From: Tetrastigma voinierianum
Lineage: Eukaryota; Streptophyta; Magnoliopsida; Vitales; Vitaceae
Assembly (NCBI GenBank): GCA_016808115.1
Contig: JAEQBH010002966.1
Location: 434,001-498,000 of the forward strand
DNA length: 64,000 nucleotides
Reading direction: 5' to 3'
In this document: positions 20,817 to 34,118 of the stretch, piece by piece
How the letters are laid out: each line of letters starts with the position of its first letter
Numbering within the stretch: position 1 is the first letter of the stretch
Position numbers and translations under genes: made by a program
Notes under the pieces: model-generated
Told to the model about the DNA's origin: nothing
What the model saw: only the letters and a program-made list of their open reading frames with translations
The model's database searches: none

Positions 20817-21996
20817 TGTGTGTAGCCCGTAGGGTATTTTAAATCAACAAAATTTATAACCTAATACCTTATATTATCGTAGCATAAATACTTATAAAGA
20901 TAGTGGTTTCACAGTAATGATCATCCACAAAGGATGGGGTTTTTTTTCGAGAGAAATGATTAATAATGGTGTTTACACTGTTATTGTGTTGATATAAGCT
21001 GACAAAAGATGTTGGTTTTAGTTTGGTTGTCAGTTGAAAATAAATAGATTAGAAGTGTGGTGTGAGGTCCCTTAGTATTAGGAACACTATTAGGTTTATG
21101 TCTTTAGAAAACAGGTTTCCTGGTCTTACTCTTGCATTGGGAGGATAATATATTGCATTCTCGAATCGATCTTCATTTAGCTATAAAACTGACCTTCATT
21201 AAATCTTTGAAAAATGGTATCTACTCTAAGTGATAATGTTCCCAACAAGAAAACACAAGTCTCCTTTACTCACATTCCAATGGCTCATAAATGATAACTA
21301 ACGAACATCACTGGATCCAACATTTAGCATCCAATGAGCCTTGAAAGCTTACCAAGTACTGACCATTCAAGGTGACTTCGAGGGATTCAAAACCGAAGTT
21401 GAAGAGAGAAGAACAAAGAATGAGAGCAAAGAATTACACCAGATGAAAAACATGGAAACCCCTAGCTCGCTTCTTAGATCCTTCACCCAGTGGCCTTCTA
21501 CTTCAAGGAGGAAGGGGTTTTAGCCACTCATCCTTTGAGAAACCATTCTTAGAGGGTGTTTGGCTAGTGAGAAAAGAAAAGAAAACAAAACAAAATAAAA
21601 GAAAACGGGAGCTTGTTTGACAAGCTTCCCCCAAAATTTTATTCTCTAAACTAAAATTGTCTTTACAAAGTGTTGTTTGGGCATTATATACCACAAAACA
21701 ATGCAAATTACCAAAATATATAAACTAAACACTATTACATAGGGATAATTTGGGAATAAATCACAAAAAGAGAGACAAAAGTCAACAAAATATGGAAATT
21801 TCGTAGGGTGCTTAAACTTCGCAACCCTAGAAATTGTTCCCCTGCTTGAGCAGATTGCCACGCCTAATTTCAGCAAATCTAAGCCCACTGATTTCTTCTA
21901 TGCTCGAGTCAAGATCCCTATCTTCAATACATAAATAGTATGTGAAACGACAAAACTGCTATAAAATTTGACTTAATCATTGCCAGGTCCTTAACA
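20817..21996 (-). repeat. 3' LTR of element 3 (left on the + strand)
   Basis: On the + strand it begins TGTGTGTAGCCCGTAGGG and ends GGTCCTTAACA. It aligns over ~1.18 kb with 34119-35294 (for example 'ataacctaataccttatatt' at 20857 and 34159, and 'aaagtgttgtttgg' at 21667 and 34947). Open frames inside (e.g. 21646-21888) are non-coding. Confidence 0.8.
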
Positions 21997-23399
21997 CACA
22001 TCCCATATCTGAAACAAAGTTCAATTACTTAATGTCAGAAGCCCAAGTCCCATGAGTTTTAAGAAATAAGTTGAAAAACACTTGTCTGTGTAGCAATCAC
22101 CCCTCCTAACGACATCCGTTAAGTCCCAGCAACAAAGAAGAAGAAAGCAATCAAAAGCAAGATGAACTATATACCCACAAAAAATGGTTTTTAAACAAAA
22201 TGAGGGATACGCCCAACTTTAAATTAAAGAGTCACCAAACTACCCAAATTACCCATGAAGAGGAAGCAGGTGCAAAATCAAGTAATTAAATAGGTGTCAA
22301 CTCCTAGAGAACCAACTTGAAACGTTCCACAAATACCTAAGTGTTAACGTGATTCGTTTTCAAAAATAGTATGCCAAACCCATTTTCCCCCCCAACTTAG
22401 CTCTTTATACCCAGCGCATCAACTAACCTTAATGAGATCAAAGACTCAAGTTTTTATTTCACAAATTCCTTTTGGTAAGTTGGGTGCAATGCCAGGGAAT
22501 GATCATCACAATTGTCTATGTAATGGGGTCCACTGATGACTCTAACCAATTCAAGGTTTGGGGCATCAAGTCATATGATTTTCTCAACCACCAACTCTTC
22601 AAGTTCACTCTGACTTTTAATACGTCAGCCAGCACTCAGATCACAATTTTAAACTCCACCTATTCACCCATGTAACAGTAACAAAAGTCGGTGACTTAAC
22701 TAGTTGGTTTTAGGGGCACCGGGCTTTAAAGATTCTCACTATACCCCTCGACCATGCTCTAAGCCAAGGCAAGTGTCACAAAAAAAAATTTCTCTTCTTT
22801 TTTTTTTGAAAGACTTGTTGGTCTTTTATTCAGGGGTCCTGACCTATTAAAGGTGGTCAAAGGTATTAGGCCGGACTTTTGCAAGGATTAGGAGGCAAGG
22901 CGGTTTTTTAGCTTATAATTGAAACATAATGTGCACAGTGTGTGGTTAGTTCAAAGTGGAAGAAATAAGGTTGAAGACAAGAAGAATTTCAATAGTTCAT
23001 CAACCTAATCAAGCATAACACACCATTCTAACATCAACAAATATCAGGGACAAGACTTCAATTTCTCATGGTAGAAGCTTGAGCATTTACAAAAATTCTT
23101 GTAAATGAAATTATAAACAATAATTGGGCATGTTGAAAACTAAAAGAAAGAGAGTTTGTACTATAAAAACTAACTAGCAAGCCATTCAACTAAACAAAAC
23201 AAACTTCAAGTTTTCAAAATAATGACACTTCTCTTCATTAATCCTCCCAAACGAATTTACGTCATTGTCCTCTTTGAATTTGGTCTTTGGGAGCGAAACT
23301 TAATGAAGAGAAGTGATAATACTTCCTCGTAGTTGTGGAGGGTGAACCAACCCGATCCCGTGATCGAGCAGAGCAAAAGGGATGAGGCACTAGGATCGG
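21997..23399 (-). other. 3' untranslated region of element 3
   Basis: No gene. It contains a T-run (22795-22808) and a strong inverted repeat: 'cacttctcttcattaa' (23226-23241) pairs with 'ttaatgaagagaagtg' (23300-23315). The polypurine tract would lie just right of 21996 on the - strand, but is weak ('agatatgggatgtg'). Confidence 0.5.
23226..23315. repeat. 16-bp perfect inverted repeat with 58-base loop
   Basis: The two arms are exact complements. It lies just downstream of the C-terminal end of the third ORF of element 3. Confidence 0.8.
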
Positions 23400-26300
23400 A
23401 GCTGGACCACAGAACGAATGACCATTAGAGATGCAGGTGGTGGAGCCTATGATCCTATGGCTGCAGTTGTTGGAGTGAGAGGAATAGGTGGCAAGCCCAG
23501 GTGTTGCTGAACCTGAGCAAGGATGGTGGTATTCTGAGCAAGGACAACTTTGATGTGAGCCATCCGCTCGGTCATGGCATAAAACATTGTAGTAAGCAAA
23601 GGACCGATGTAACGCTAGTTTACTGACAAAGGCTGTGATGGCAAGAAAATCCTAAGCAAAGGATAGGGATAGATTGTTTCAGTGGTGAAGATGAGCCAGT
23701 CAATCGGAGCAGAGGAGCCGGAGGTGAAGAGGTGTCATAGGACGCCCAAACCCGGGTTCGTTGACAACCTGTCAACTCATGGAATACATGTAGCCATTGA
23801 AAGGTCTCACGCCACAAATGAGTGTCTTTCTACTCCGAGACTCAAACATGAGTAAAATGGCCACGCTGGCCCATACATCCATACTCACCAAAATATAAAT
23901 CCAATTTGAGGTATGGGGTTTACTTCAAGAGTTAATTACATCTATACAAACATGTATCAATCGAATGTCATACTACGTCTTTACAAAAAATACAATCAAA
24001 GCCACATGGAGGCTTCTTCTCAAAAGCCGCCCTAGTGAGCGCCATCTCTCCTAAACACTCCCGTAATTTGGGAGGGCCCCACGACGGTAAGGTCGCCCTA
24101 ATGCTGAAATTTTCCCACTGGGTTACTCCCACCTAAATGCTCATGCAATTGGCACACCAAACATCCAAGTAAAACATATGTCCTTATCAAATGTCTATGA
24201 TAGTTATGAATGAGAATGTGATACACCCATTCCCACATCTCGAGCCCCGAGCCGACTCCCTCACACATGCCGCCTAAGCCAAGTGTGAAAAACATCGCCA
24301 AAACAAAAGGTTTTTGTTCATGAAAAACATAATAACACTTCTCCGATAAAATTTATCGACAACCCTCCTCCGAGGTGAATGCTTGATAATCCTTCGAAAT
24401 GGGCTATGGCCATCTCCGATATGAACTGCTGACAATTCCCCTGGCGCACTGGAAATCTTCCCATGAAATTATTTAACAATCATGTTGCCATGTCATGCAC
24501 CCCACATCGTCTGAATAATTCTATTGTGCATAAGTGAAATGGTAATATGCCATTTCACAATAATTCAGCATACATATCGTTATATGCATATATTATCAAA
24601 ATCAAAGCAACATGTTATTCATTCATAGCAATAACAATCGCAAACTGATAGTTCAAGAATGTCAATAAACAAATAGATAGTCCATCCACTAAAGTATCAC
24701 ACAACAACACACAAGTTCATGTGAACAAATTCAACCTTAGTCTCAAACTGTCCAACGATCATTTTTGATTTTCATCACTGGCCCAATCTTTGAATCGAAA
24801 CACAAATCCATCCAGCTCAAGATATCCCCATCCATTAAAATGGCTCTTAGCCAAAGAATAAATCAAGTAGGAGAAAACCTCTACCTCCTGGAGTTTGTCA
24901 AAACTCCACATTTCCGGTACCTACGTGTAGCTCTTGCAGTGGGGATCAACTTTGCCTCTTGTCTCACCAGAATTTGACCAAACGATCACCCGGAAATCTA
25001 GAGAGAATGAGAGCTTCTCACTCTGGGTTTCTTTTCCTTCTCTCTTTTCTGTTTTCTCCTCTCTCTTCTTTCTCCGAAATCATTCTCAGCTTAAGAGAAC
25101 TTGTCCTCTCACTTGCCACATGTCCACTCATTGTTTCAGATTTCCTATCCTCTTATCCATCTACCATGGATTTCCATCCACTCAAGCGTGCCATTTATCT
25201 CCATGGCCCCAATAATTGAACTCATTTTTCGACTAGCTCTCCACTGACACGTGTCTCATCTTGAGCCACTAAAATGCGCCTATGTCCCAGACTACCTTCA
25301 GTCTAAAAACGTGAAATTCCGATTGTCTCAATTAAACGAATCGAATCTGCAGCCAGATTTCAAGGAGACGATATCATGAATGATAGTTCATGTCTGATTC
25401 AGGAAAAAATTCCATTTTGATCAAAATTACCGTTTACTTTTCGTAAAATTAGAATTTTTATGTGAGCTTGTATCATAGAGCAATGAATTTCAGTAGTAGT
25501 GGTCGTATATGTGGGTCGACATTGTGATGGGACTGAATAGGGGCTATCAAAGTTGTTAGACTGGGATGTATTAAAGATCAATTCCTCGTGCCAGGAGGAT
25601 ATGCGGGAAGAGGAGGGGCCCCAAGCACAAACTGCCACTTCTTAATGGTAAATGTGGCCTCGCAAACCCAACATCGCTCTTAATGGGGCTCAATTGGAAA
25701 ACCTAGGTGCTCCAATACATGAGAGAGCAACCTTGGAAACAACAATGGAATGGTCTCGCCAGTTGTGAGGTGCTCAGGTATTTTCTTCTCAAAGAAAAAG
25801 AGGGATGTCATATTAAGTCTGGGGCTAAAGCAAAAGCCCTCGAAAGCCGCAGATAGGCCTTAGGAGATGAGCGCTGGGCCGACAACATGTCAAGAGGAAA
25901 TATATCGACCACAACACGTGGTCCACAAAAAGCATCCCCGCTAAGACGCCTCCGCCTTAACAAAATAGGTTATCTGAGTGCGTCTCAGAGAGGATCCGAC
26001 CATCTCGAGGTGAGGCGACAAGGCCACGCCTATAATCCACCGGCCAGTGGCTATCGAAAGAAAAGCGGCAATGTATATCGTTGCCAAAGGACGTTACACT
26101 AATGAACAATAGTAAAGTGAATAGCAAAGGGTAGGCGCCACCGGTAGTCATGGTCTGGTGAAAGTCAATCATTTAGCTCGATAGAAAAATCGGCGTGGAG
26201 CTGCAACGCGCCGAGCGCGGAATGAGCCCACGATCGTAATCACTCGCTCCGCAGATCAAAAGCCAGATGTCATAAGTGTTCGCCAGGAAACTTTGTCGCA

Positions 26301-26700
26301 AACGTTGTTTCTTCCACTATCGGGAGCACAAAGGAAAAGTGGCCTCATACAGCAGAGAGAATAGAGTCAAGTGATTAAGGAATGCTATTGAGGCTCCCCC
26401 GAGGTGTGGAGATCACAAGGCACCTACTGGCCAGGATTGTGAAGATTCTCCTGTGGAAGGCAGGTCCTAGTCCTGAAGGAGGTGGCTCGCAGGAGACCGG
26501 TCGTGGTGAGGAGGATCTGTTGGCATGGGCCCAACTTGTGTCACACCCGCACACTGGGAGGTGGTAACAACTTGGGAGGTCGCAACAGCTCCGTGATACC
26601 AGAGGGCCATGACACTAACGAACCCCGAGCCCCAGGGGAGGCCTCAAAAGACACTGTGGCCTGGACGCAAGAGTTATGGCCTCCTCACACCTTTCCATGA
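23400..26700 (-). pseudogene. Third-ORF (env-like) relic, element 3
   Basis: The - strand frame around 23600-23440 reads 'MTERMAHIKVVLAQNTTILA' then 'QVQQHLGLPPIPLTPTT'. This heptad-like Gln/Leu segment followed by a Pro-rich tail is typical of the C-terminus of Athila third ORFs. Upstream (to ~26700) there are short open frames such as 25957-26172 on the - strand, but stops are frequent and I recognise no motif. The 24000-25400 part is mostly non-coding in appearance. Function of the intact protein is unknown. Confidence 0.45.
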
Positions 26701-27309
26701 GGAAATTGTAAGGAGGAAGTCAGATAGGGAAGGCTTCTCAGGAGAATGATCTTCAGAAGGGCTGTGGGTCCATTTAAAAAGATAAATGATGTCGGGCATT
26801 TGAGATGTTAAAAAACAAATCGAATGTGAAGGGTCAGAGGGCTAGAAAATTGTGTTGTGGCTGCGACTTCCTCCTATGCTTCTGGACCTCCTCATGAATA
26901 ACACAACCTTGTAAAAACATACAGAGGAAAATTCAAATAAAAAGAAGGAAAATGAAAAAGAAGCTAAGAAAAAGAATAAATTAAGCGGGAAAATTTTGAA
27001 CAAAGCAAAAGAAAAGGAAAAATAAAACAAAATAAAACAAAATAAAACAAAAGATCAAACAAAAGAACTGGACTTTGCAATCTCAAGGGAAACTAGGTCC
27101 ACCCAACCCACCCTCAAGCCTCGCCCGTGGTGCCGGAGGAATCAGGAGCTACTGCAGGATTGGTGTTGATACCTCTTCATCAAACCTTCTAAGCTCTCTC
27201 TATCAGCCTCCCTTTCACCTTCTTACACAATGTTCCCCACACTAGTGCCATAATCAAGCAAACTTCCTTCAGACCTTCTCCGACGGCGGTGGTTGGTCGC
27301 TTAAATGAA
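26701..27309 (-). other. Post-protease spacer of element 3 with A-rich (T-rich on - strand) tract
   Basis: 26925-27060 is an A/AAAAC-rich low-complexity block on the + strand, equivalent to the T-rich spacer after pol or protease in elements 1 and 2. 27065-27309 holds the decayed tail of the gag-protease frame ('VAPDSSGTTGEA' on the - strand). RT motifs are absent. Confidence 0.55.
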
Positions 27310-28200
27310 ATATGTTGAGCTTCAGTGTCATATTTCCAAATGTGAGCTGCATTACCTTATTCCGAAAATTGATGATGGCATTTGATGTGGCAAAAAATGG
27401 TCTCCCAAGTATGATGGGCACATGGTTGGCCTCACGCCACCGGCCCGATTATCGTCAAGAAAACAATCAAGTCTACCGATAATAGAACTTATCCACTTTC
27501 ACCAAAACATCTCTAACTATGCCTTAGGAATTTTCACCGATCATATCTCAAAGATAAGGTGATGGTGGTAGGTCAGATCCTCCCACTTAACTCCGTTTGT
27601 AGACTGAAAGTAGTAACAGGCTTCATGCCACAAGCTCCCAACCAAAGAATGCTCTTCTACAGGTTCCCCCCAATGTTCATCGAATGGGTAGAGAGACCCT
27701 CGATCCTCAGATTTGTCGGGGTCTTACACTGGATGATGGAGCTCACCATTTAGCTCATATGAAAATGCTCCTATCCACATTTAGTCCTCTCTTTACAGTG
27801 CACAAGTCTTTTATAAATTTGGCATATGCTGGGACTTGCTTGATCATGTTTAGAAGAAGGATATTAACTTTCACCTGCCTTAGCACTTCAAAAATCTCAG
27901 TTGGGTTGTTCACCCTTTTCATTTCTAAGTGTTGAGGAAAAGGTGGAGGCATGCTCTTTATCATATCTTCTTACATTATTTTGCTTCCTTCTTGAGCTGG
28001 GTTCTTTGCTGCCCTCATAAAGCCTCGGCAGGTCGTACAATCATCTTTTACTCACTCTCATAGCATAATGGCCTTCACCCTCGCCTCATCCGTATCTTGG
28101 AGCAAATTTCACTGGTATTTAGCGCATTGGTGGATTCCTTAGGATTCTACCGGGCTCAGAAGAATCTGTTCTTTTCCCCGCACTTGCCGACAGAGCCTTT
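27310..28200 (-). pseudogene. Gag-protease linker and aspartic protease relic, element 3
   Basis: The - strand frame 27964-27755 encodes 'MIKSMPPPFPQHLEM', 'FEVLRQVKVNILLLNMIKQV' and 'KFIKDLCTVKR', the linker before Athila proteases. Next, about 27660-27600, 'LGACGMKPVTTFSLQTEL' is a decayed active-site region (DLGAS type). 'GIVRDVLVKVDKFYY' (~27530-27480) and 'PIILGRPFFATSNAIINF' with 'LTFGNMTLKLNIFHL' (~27425-27310) complete the domain. At least three frame breaks occur. 28000-28200 holds more linker ('ALSASAGKRTDSSEPG') up to the insertion of repeat A. Confidence 0.75.
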
Positions 28201-28226
28201 GTAGATGGAGAGAGCTGGTTTGCCTG

Positions 28227-31200
28227 TGCAAATATAAGATTAAAACCACCAATTTAACACTAATGCAAGAGCCTTACACAATTCCTCTCCTACATCTGTT
28301 AAAGTTGAATAGAATTGTTTGGAAAATGAATAAAATCGATTTTATGTTCCTGACTTAATGGGAATAGTCTTATGACACCGCAAGTAATAAGTTATTCTAA
28401 ATAGTAAAATTTGGATGTGGGTCCAGATATCATTCCTACGTAGATTTGATAAGAATGTTGGAATCAATTACCCTAACTACTCAAGATCTACACTTATATT
28501 GAACCTCCCTTTAAGAAGTTTGAAAACTGAATTTAAAAGACATATAATCCTTATATATTTTCTTTCTATATCTAATGAAATAAATTTGAATTTAACTAAC
28601 AAATAAACTAGATCGAATCAGATTCTCGCTAGAAATGAAAATTGAAATGAATTATTGTGGAACAAATACAATTCTTGCATTTTAATTCATTGATTCTTTC
28701 TATCCTTTGAGTTTGAGCTTCGATTTGTCAAAGATGCCTATTAGTCGCAACTCGATTTCCACTATTCACTAATTAGATAATCTTTTCTTTTCAAGAACTA
28801 ATTAGTTACCCGTATTCAACACACTCTTTATAAGATCCGGTATTTTCTTTTCATAGATTTCATACCCATTTCAAGACTCAGATTTCTTGCATCCCAAGTC
28901 CGGGTCATTGCGAAACTTCTATAAATCAAGGATGACTCATCCTTTTAGATCTGATGGATTTTTCCTTTCTCCTGATTAGATCTCAAAATAACACAGATCA
29001 AGATTCAAGGTGAGTCTTCGATGATTTAAATTGATAAATAATTCCTTCAAAGATCAACTATGAGTGAAATGAAATTTATCAAGGTGAATCCTCGCAGCCT
29101 AATAGTTCATCAATGGATAGTCTAGCATACCACAATTGATTGTTCAAAGTTTTCAAGAATCTCCATCTCTCGTGTCACTCGAGACTTCAGTTTAGGAGTA
29201 CGAAATAATCTTGAAAGGATACTAGATACCACTATTGGGACAATTAGTTTAAGAACAACATCAATCAAATAAATCAAAATCCTAATTTTATGAAATTCTT
29301 CTAATTCTAAGCGTAAAAGATCAGAATTCGTCAATGATTCATTCTTAATGGAAGTCGTTTATCAATTACAGAATCACAATCGACAATGGAGTATTGATCA
29401 AGAACATCCATTGTAACTATAATTCACTGGAAGAAACGAATTCCAAAAATTGTCTGAACATCAATGATTCTAGGCCGTAATTGGAAAAGAGAATGAAAAA
29501 TTAAATCTAGCTTCTACATTCTAACAGATTATTGGTTCAGATCTAGAAATAGAAAAGAAAAGTCTATTCTAAACTATACAAAGGAGTTCTTCGTCCTCCT
29601 GCATAAATGGGTTCATAGAAAACGAAAAGCTTCCTTTACTAAAAATCACATGAAGAGACCTAGAAATTGGGCTTGATTCCAAGGCTTCAGGTGGATTTCC
29701 CTAAACCAACCCTCTTTTTAGGTCGCGATCTGAGTAGTTCAGGGCAAATACTCTATTTGCGCTCTCGGATTCAGGATGTGCCGAAAAACGCCGTATAAAT
29801 GAATGCCTATGCCGCATGGCAGAGTCTCCAAGTAATAGTGGTGAATTTTGAATCAGACGTGATATTTGATCCATGTAGAAAAGGTGAATTGACTACAGAG
29901 GTTTGCTACAACATTCGCTTAAAGGAGCTAGATAAAAAGCAAGTGGTGAACTATAAATCCAAGTCATGATTCTAGTGAATTAGTACTTAGTTACGCTCTG
30001 TGGTTAAATCGCCTCATATCACGCTCAATGGATTACTTTTCCGAAGATATTGTTATTCAATATATTTGTGACATGTCAATTAGCTATAGGATCTTGCCTA
30101 CGTGATACTTCTCGAGGTATATCCGCCTATCACCGTGAATAGAATCGAGTATATCTGATTCTACTTTAATATTCGTAAATGCTTAAATGTTCTAACCTCA
30201 AATGCTACCTTCTCGTGTCTGACATCTTTATCTAATCTGCTAAATAAGTCATCATTTACCCAGATCCCTCGAATACCTTATCTTCATTCCTGATCTCCGC
30301 AGATTATGCTAATATCAAGCCGAGACAATACATAATTGAAATGTATAGAGTAGATATGACAAATTAATAACCGAATAACATGAAAGATCCAACTTAATCA
30401 TATTAAAATTTTATGTATGTTTGATGTATAATCAGAAAGAGATTTAACATAATGGAAGAAAATATAAACTCCGTTTAATAAAGGAAAAACATTACGTTCA
30501 AAATCCGAAAATATCCGGTGCACGAAAAGCCGCCAAACTCCGGCACTTCCTCGAAGTCGCGTCACCCCGCTTCAAACCCGCGCCTCGCTCGCGCTTCCCG
30601 CACTCCACCGACGGTATGAACCTCGACCGGCAGCGCATTGACGAGAGCGCATTGAGCCGACGTCAGCGACGCACGACGCCTGACGCGGGTGGTGTCAGCC
30701 GACAGATACACGCCACGACGTGCGGGGACGCCGACGTGACGTGCAATTTCAACGCTCTGTTCCATCGAACAAAATCGCTCGCTGTTTCTTCGGCACCAAT
30801 GCCTCCCGCATTCATAAAGAGTACCAACTGGGGCAGATTCTAGTCACAAAACTATAAAATTACTCTAAAATAAAACAGAAAATGTAGACCGACGCTAGTA
30901 TAATATGAGTGTTTTAGGCACTCATCAATCACAAGTATGTTGTGACCACGTGAATCGTCGAATGTTATTTCATTTTGTTTACAATTGTCGAGCTATGACT
31001 TGATGTTTGTGCGGGCGTGATTTGTTTCTTCGGGGCCAGACGGATTAGTGGCTCGCGAAAGATAAATTCTTTTGTCATGACCATAGTCGTCAGAAGGAGA
31101 ACTCTCATAGATCTCTTTCGTTTCAGAATTGCAGTGTCGCATCATCCATGTCATGATTTGGTTTTTTCTACCTTTACCGTATTTCATTGTCACACCTGAT

Positions 31201-32490
31201 TCGATGGTTTTACATCATTTCAGCACGCTTTTAACTTCGGTCAGTCGTTTTCTTTCCAGGTCACATATGATCGCCCAATGAGTTTGAGCCTTCGCTGCGT
31301 CATACCTGCTGTTAGTCCGCCAGAGCCATTCTTGTCGTGACGTGACAGGTGTCAGTACCAGTTTTTAATCACCGCACCGCCGCCATACCTCAAAAGTATA
31401 TGTCGTCACGATCATTTTTTTCTTCCACCATCCAATCATAACCCCATTTCGCCTTCAGCAAGTCATTCAATTTCCTATTTCTCGCCGCCGACCGACCGTT
31501 TCTTCCCTTTACAAATATATGTCGTGCGACTCCATCACGTTGCAAGAACATCATTTAGGTTGCAAACACAAACTGATCTTTGTTGCAACCCATGCTTTCT
31601 TTCGTCGAACCTCAAAAGCACAAATGAGATCATTTCTTTGTCAATATCGACCAGTCACAACCCCTTCATGCTAAGTAATTTAAAATTTCTATGTTTATTT
31701 GTTCATTGTCTGTCAGTGATAATGGATTTAGGTCAGCAAACCTAATCAAGCTTTACCCGGTTAATTTTGGTGTCATCTAATATATATCGCATCACACTAT
31801 CAATCACACTCACGGTTATCCCATCAATCATCTTTTTCTATCACAGAAAGCATCAGTGACTGCACTTTTGCTTTACGCAGTGGATCAGACCTTAACAGCA
31901 TGAAAGTTTTAATCTGCGGCATGGTCAAAGAAACACAACATCGGCTCTCATTTGCCCATCAGGTTCAGCATCACTGGCACAATAACGTTCCCCATCGATC
32001 TGAACCACGCTGATATGATCGCGACGGTGTTTGTCCAGCTGTTTAAAATGAAGCCGAATGATGGGGCACCGTCCTCACCATCGGAGTCTCCAACTTATAT
32101 TTTTGTCGCGAACTTTACTTCAGATCCTTAAGTTTAGCTTATTAGCTATTCATAGTCGCAATTAATTATCTATTGCAACCAGAAAGAAGCCTTGGTGTCG
32201 CGACCAAAATAGTGTCGTGATTACGAAATCTTTCCTTGAAGCTCTTTTTTTCTGCTCAAGAACTTCTTTTTTCAAATGCCTTTCATTCTCGTATAAGACA
32301 CTTCTCGGTCGCACCGAATTCTCTGCCTGACCTTCACCTTGCCATTGAACTGTCATTTCGATCTTTAGTTGGGACATATTAGGTGCTATAATTTTCTCAT
32401 AAAAATAGAAATTTCCAAATAGTACATATTTCGCATAAAACACTAATTTATATTGTAATAAAAACTGCATAAAAGGATTTAAAAATTCAA
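28227..32490 (+). mobile_element. Repeat A: non-coding 4.3 kb repeat inserted between gag and protease of element 3
   Basis: It separates two parts of element 3 that belong next to each other. Its left portion (28227-29600) is the reverse complement of 44500-45849, and its right end (32340-32490) matches the complement of 42846-42950. It is therefore an inverted copy of repeat B. Shared blocks include 'cattgatt gttcaaagttttcaagaatct'-type sequence (29135-29163 against 44950-44980). No coding capacity is seen. It could be a solo LTR of a long-LTR element or a non-autonomous LTR element; ends are uncertain by tens of bases. The - strand sequence next to the right end (GTCAG) and left end (CACAG) may be a decayed target duplication. 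Confidence 0.65.
30490..30800. other. GC- and CpG-rich patch inside repeat A
   Basis: A ~300-base block with dense CG dinucleotides ('gacgtcagcgacgcacgac') in otherwise AT-rich surroundings. Open frames on both strands (30562-30765, 30616-30843) follow from composition. It resembles in composition the CpG-rich end of the minisatellite at 59680-60130, but I cannot align them with confidence. Confidence 0.5.
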
Positions 32491-32494
32491 TGTA

Positions 32495-33600
32495 GAGACT
32501 GACCAACACACGCAAAGTTGTCTATTTTCCGAGCAATGTCACTTTGGAGCCCATCTATCCTTTTGTTCAGAGTGCTTTCCACAATATCAATTTTTTTTAT
32601 TTGTCTTGATGATCGCTTTCGCTTCCAATAGGGTAGATCTCCATCAAACACCTGTCAAATTTAAATGGTTTGTCATAATTGGAGAAGACATTGTATGGGA
32701 AGATACATAAGAAGTTGGAAGTATTACTTGTGGGAGGAGAACAGAGGTGCACTGGAAGTTTTCAAAGCTATAGAGAGATTTTGGTGATTTCTCCAACTAG
32801 GCTGTGGGTGTTTCCATAGCAGAAGAAAGGATGGTTGAATTGACCAGTTACCATTCCTGGCTGTCCACCAACATCTCCTCATCGCTAGGAATAGCTGAAC
32901 ATTGTTCTCCTGATGCCCGCAGACTCATGCTTAAATAAAGCATGGCTTGTTTGGCATAGAATCTCGCCACCGCTTCGCACCTCATGCATAGCTTTCATTT
33001 CCAGCTCTTTCCAACCTTCAGAAGCTAAGGTTGAAACTGCTTTCATGTCCCCGCTGCCTTCCGTAAGAGAGAGTATATGCCACCCTTATCAAGCTAAGGT
33101 CTCATTCTTTCCATCTCTCTTGGGTTAGGCTCATCCTAACCTTTTGATGCTTCAGCCGCATAACTCAGGAAATCCAAGGCTTCCTCTGGATTTTTGCTCA
33201 AGAAGTCTCCTCCACACATAGTCTCCAACAGTTGCTTTATGGCAGAAGAAATTCCATCATAAAAATAGCTGACCAACAACCATGTGTCAAACCCATGGTG
33301 AGAACAAGCGTTGAGAACTTCCATATATCTCTCCCAGCATGCATAGAATTTTTCATTCTCATTAGCTTAGAAGGTGGAAATTTGCCTCTTCAAACTATTG
33401 GTTCTGTGAGTGGAGAAGAATTTCTTTAAAAATTCACCGCATCTCATTCCATCAATGCTCCTGGCCTCAGGAGTTGAGTTAAATTTTGGCTTGTCCTTGA
33501 ATGTGAAAGGAAAAGCTAAGTCTCATTAAATCCACGTTGGTAGTCTCTTCTAGAAGGTGCTGCGATTCCTCCTCAACTCCCATGCTATCATGGCTCTCAC
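32495..33600 (-). pseudogene. gag: Athila-type gag relic, element 3
   Basis: On the - strand from ~33560: 'FHIQGQAKI' (capsid core, decayed), 'FFSTHRTNSLKRQIS'-like residues (~33430-33380), then the open frame 33324-33136 with 'MEVLNACSHHGFDTWLLVSY', 'FYDGISSAIKQLLETMCGGD' and 'FLSKNPEEALDFLSYAAEAS'. Further on, ~32990-32880 is the Cys-poor remains of the zinc-knuckle area, and ~32600-32500 encodes 'VESTLNKRIDGLQSDIA' (coiled-coil tail). The frame is then cut by repeat A. Capsid residues are well kept locally, but stops and shifts split the gene into four or more pieces. Confidence 0.8.
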
Positions 33601-34087
33601 TTCATACCATGACAAGTGGGAAGAAGTGGCACAAGGTAAGGCTTATAACCAGCTGTTTAGTTGAGTAATTTATGTGTGAGGTAATCACTATCCGAGAGGG
33701 TTTATGTGGTCACTCATGGATCTATGTGCATTGAGGTTCCTTTCTATCCTCTGTTGACTCTATTGTTCTTTGGGTGGAGGTTCTAATGTGTTTAAATTCA
33801 AGCCCAATTCATAATCTGATTCCTGTAGAATACTAATTTTGACTAATTTGCCTTCTGAATTCCTAAACCATTGGAACGTAAACTCCTACATGAAAACACA
33901 GGACAACACCAAAAAGAAACTAAAACAATTCTACCAAAAAGGTTAATGTTAGCTAATAAGAATAAAAATATATATAAACAGTGAAACTAGCAGTAAACTG
34001 CTAGAAAGAATTAAAAGAAAAGATATTCACGAGCTGTGGATAGTAGACTCATAAAAGCTAGTATAGAATGTCATTTGCACTTAGGTA
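33601..34087 (-). other. Leader of element 3 upstream of gag
   Basis: Non-coding sequence between the primer-binding site and gag on the - strand. I see no feature in it apart from a short TA-rich run (33969-33976). Confidence 0.5.
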
Positions 34088-34104
34088 ATTATCCTCAATG
34101 CTAC
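34088..34104 (-). other. Primer-binding site of element 3 (tRNA-Asp type)
   Basis: The - strand reads 'tggtagcattgaggata' about 14 bases after the LTR end. It is similar to the site of element 1 (TGGTAGCCGTTGCGGTA) and to TGGCGCCGTTGCCGGGGA. Confidence 0.5.
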
Positions 34105-34118
34105 CATTTGACTGCAGA

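Noticed and set aside
30562..30843. Open frames on both strands in repeat A
   Set aside because: GC-rich patch in a non-coding repeat; no motif.
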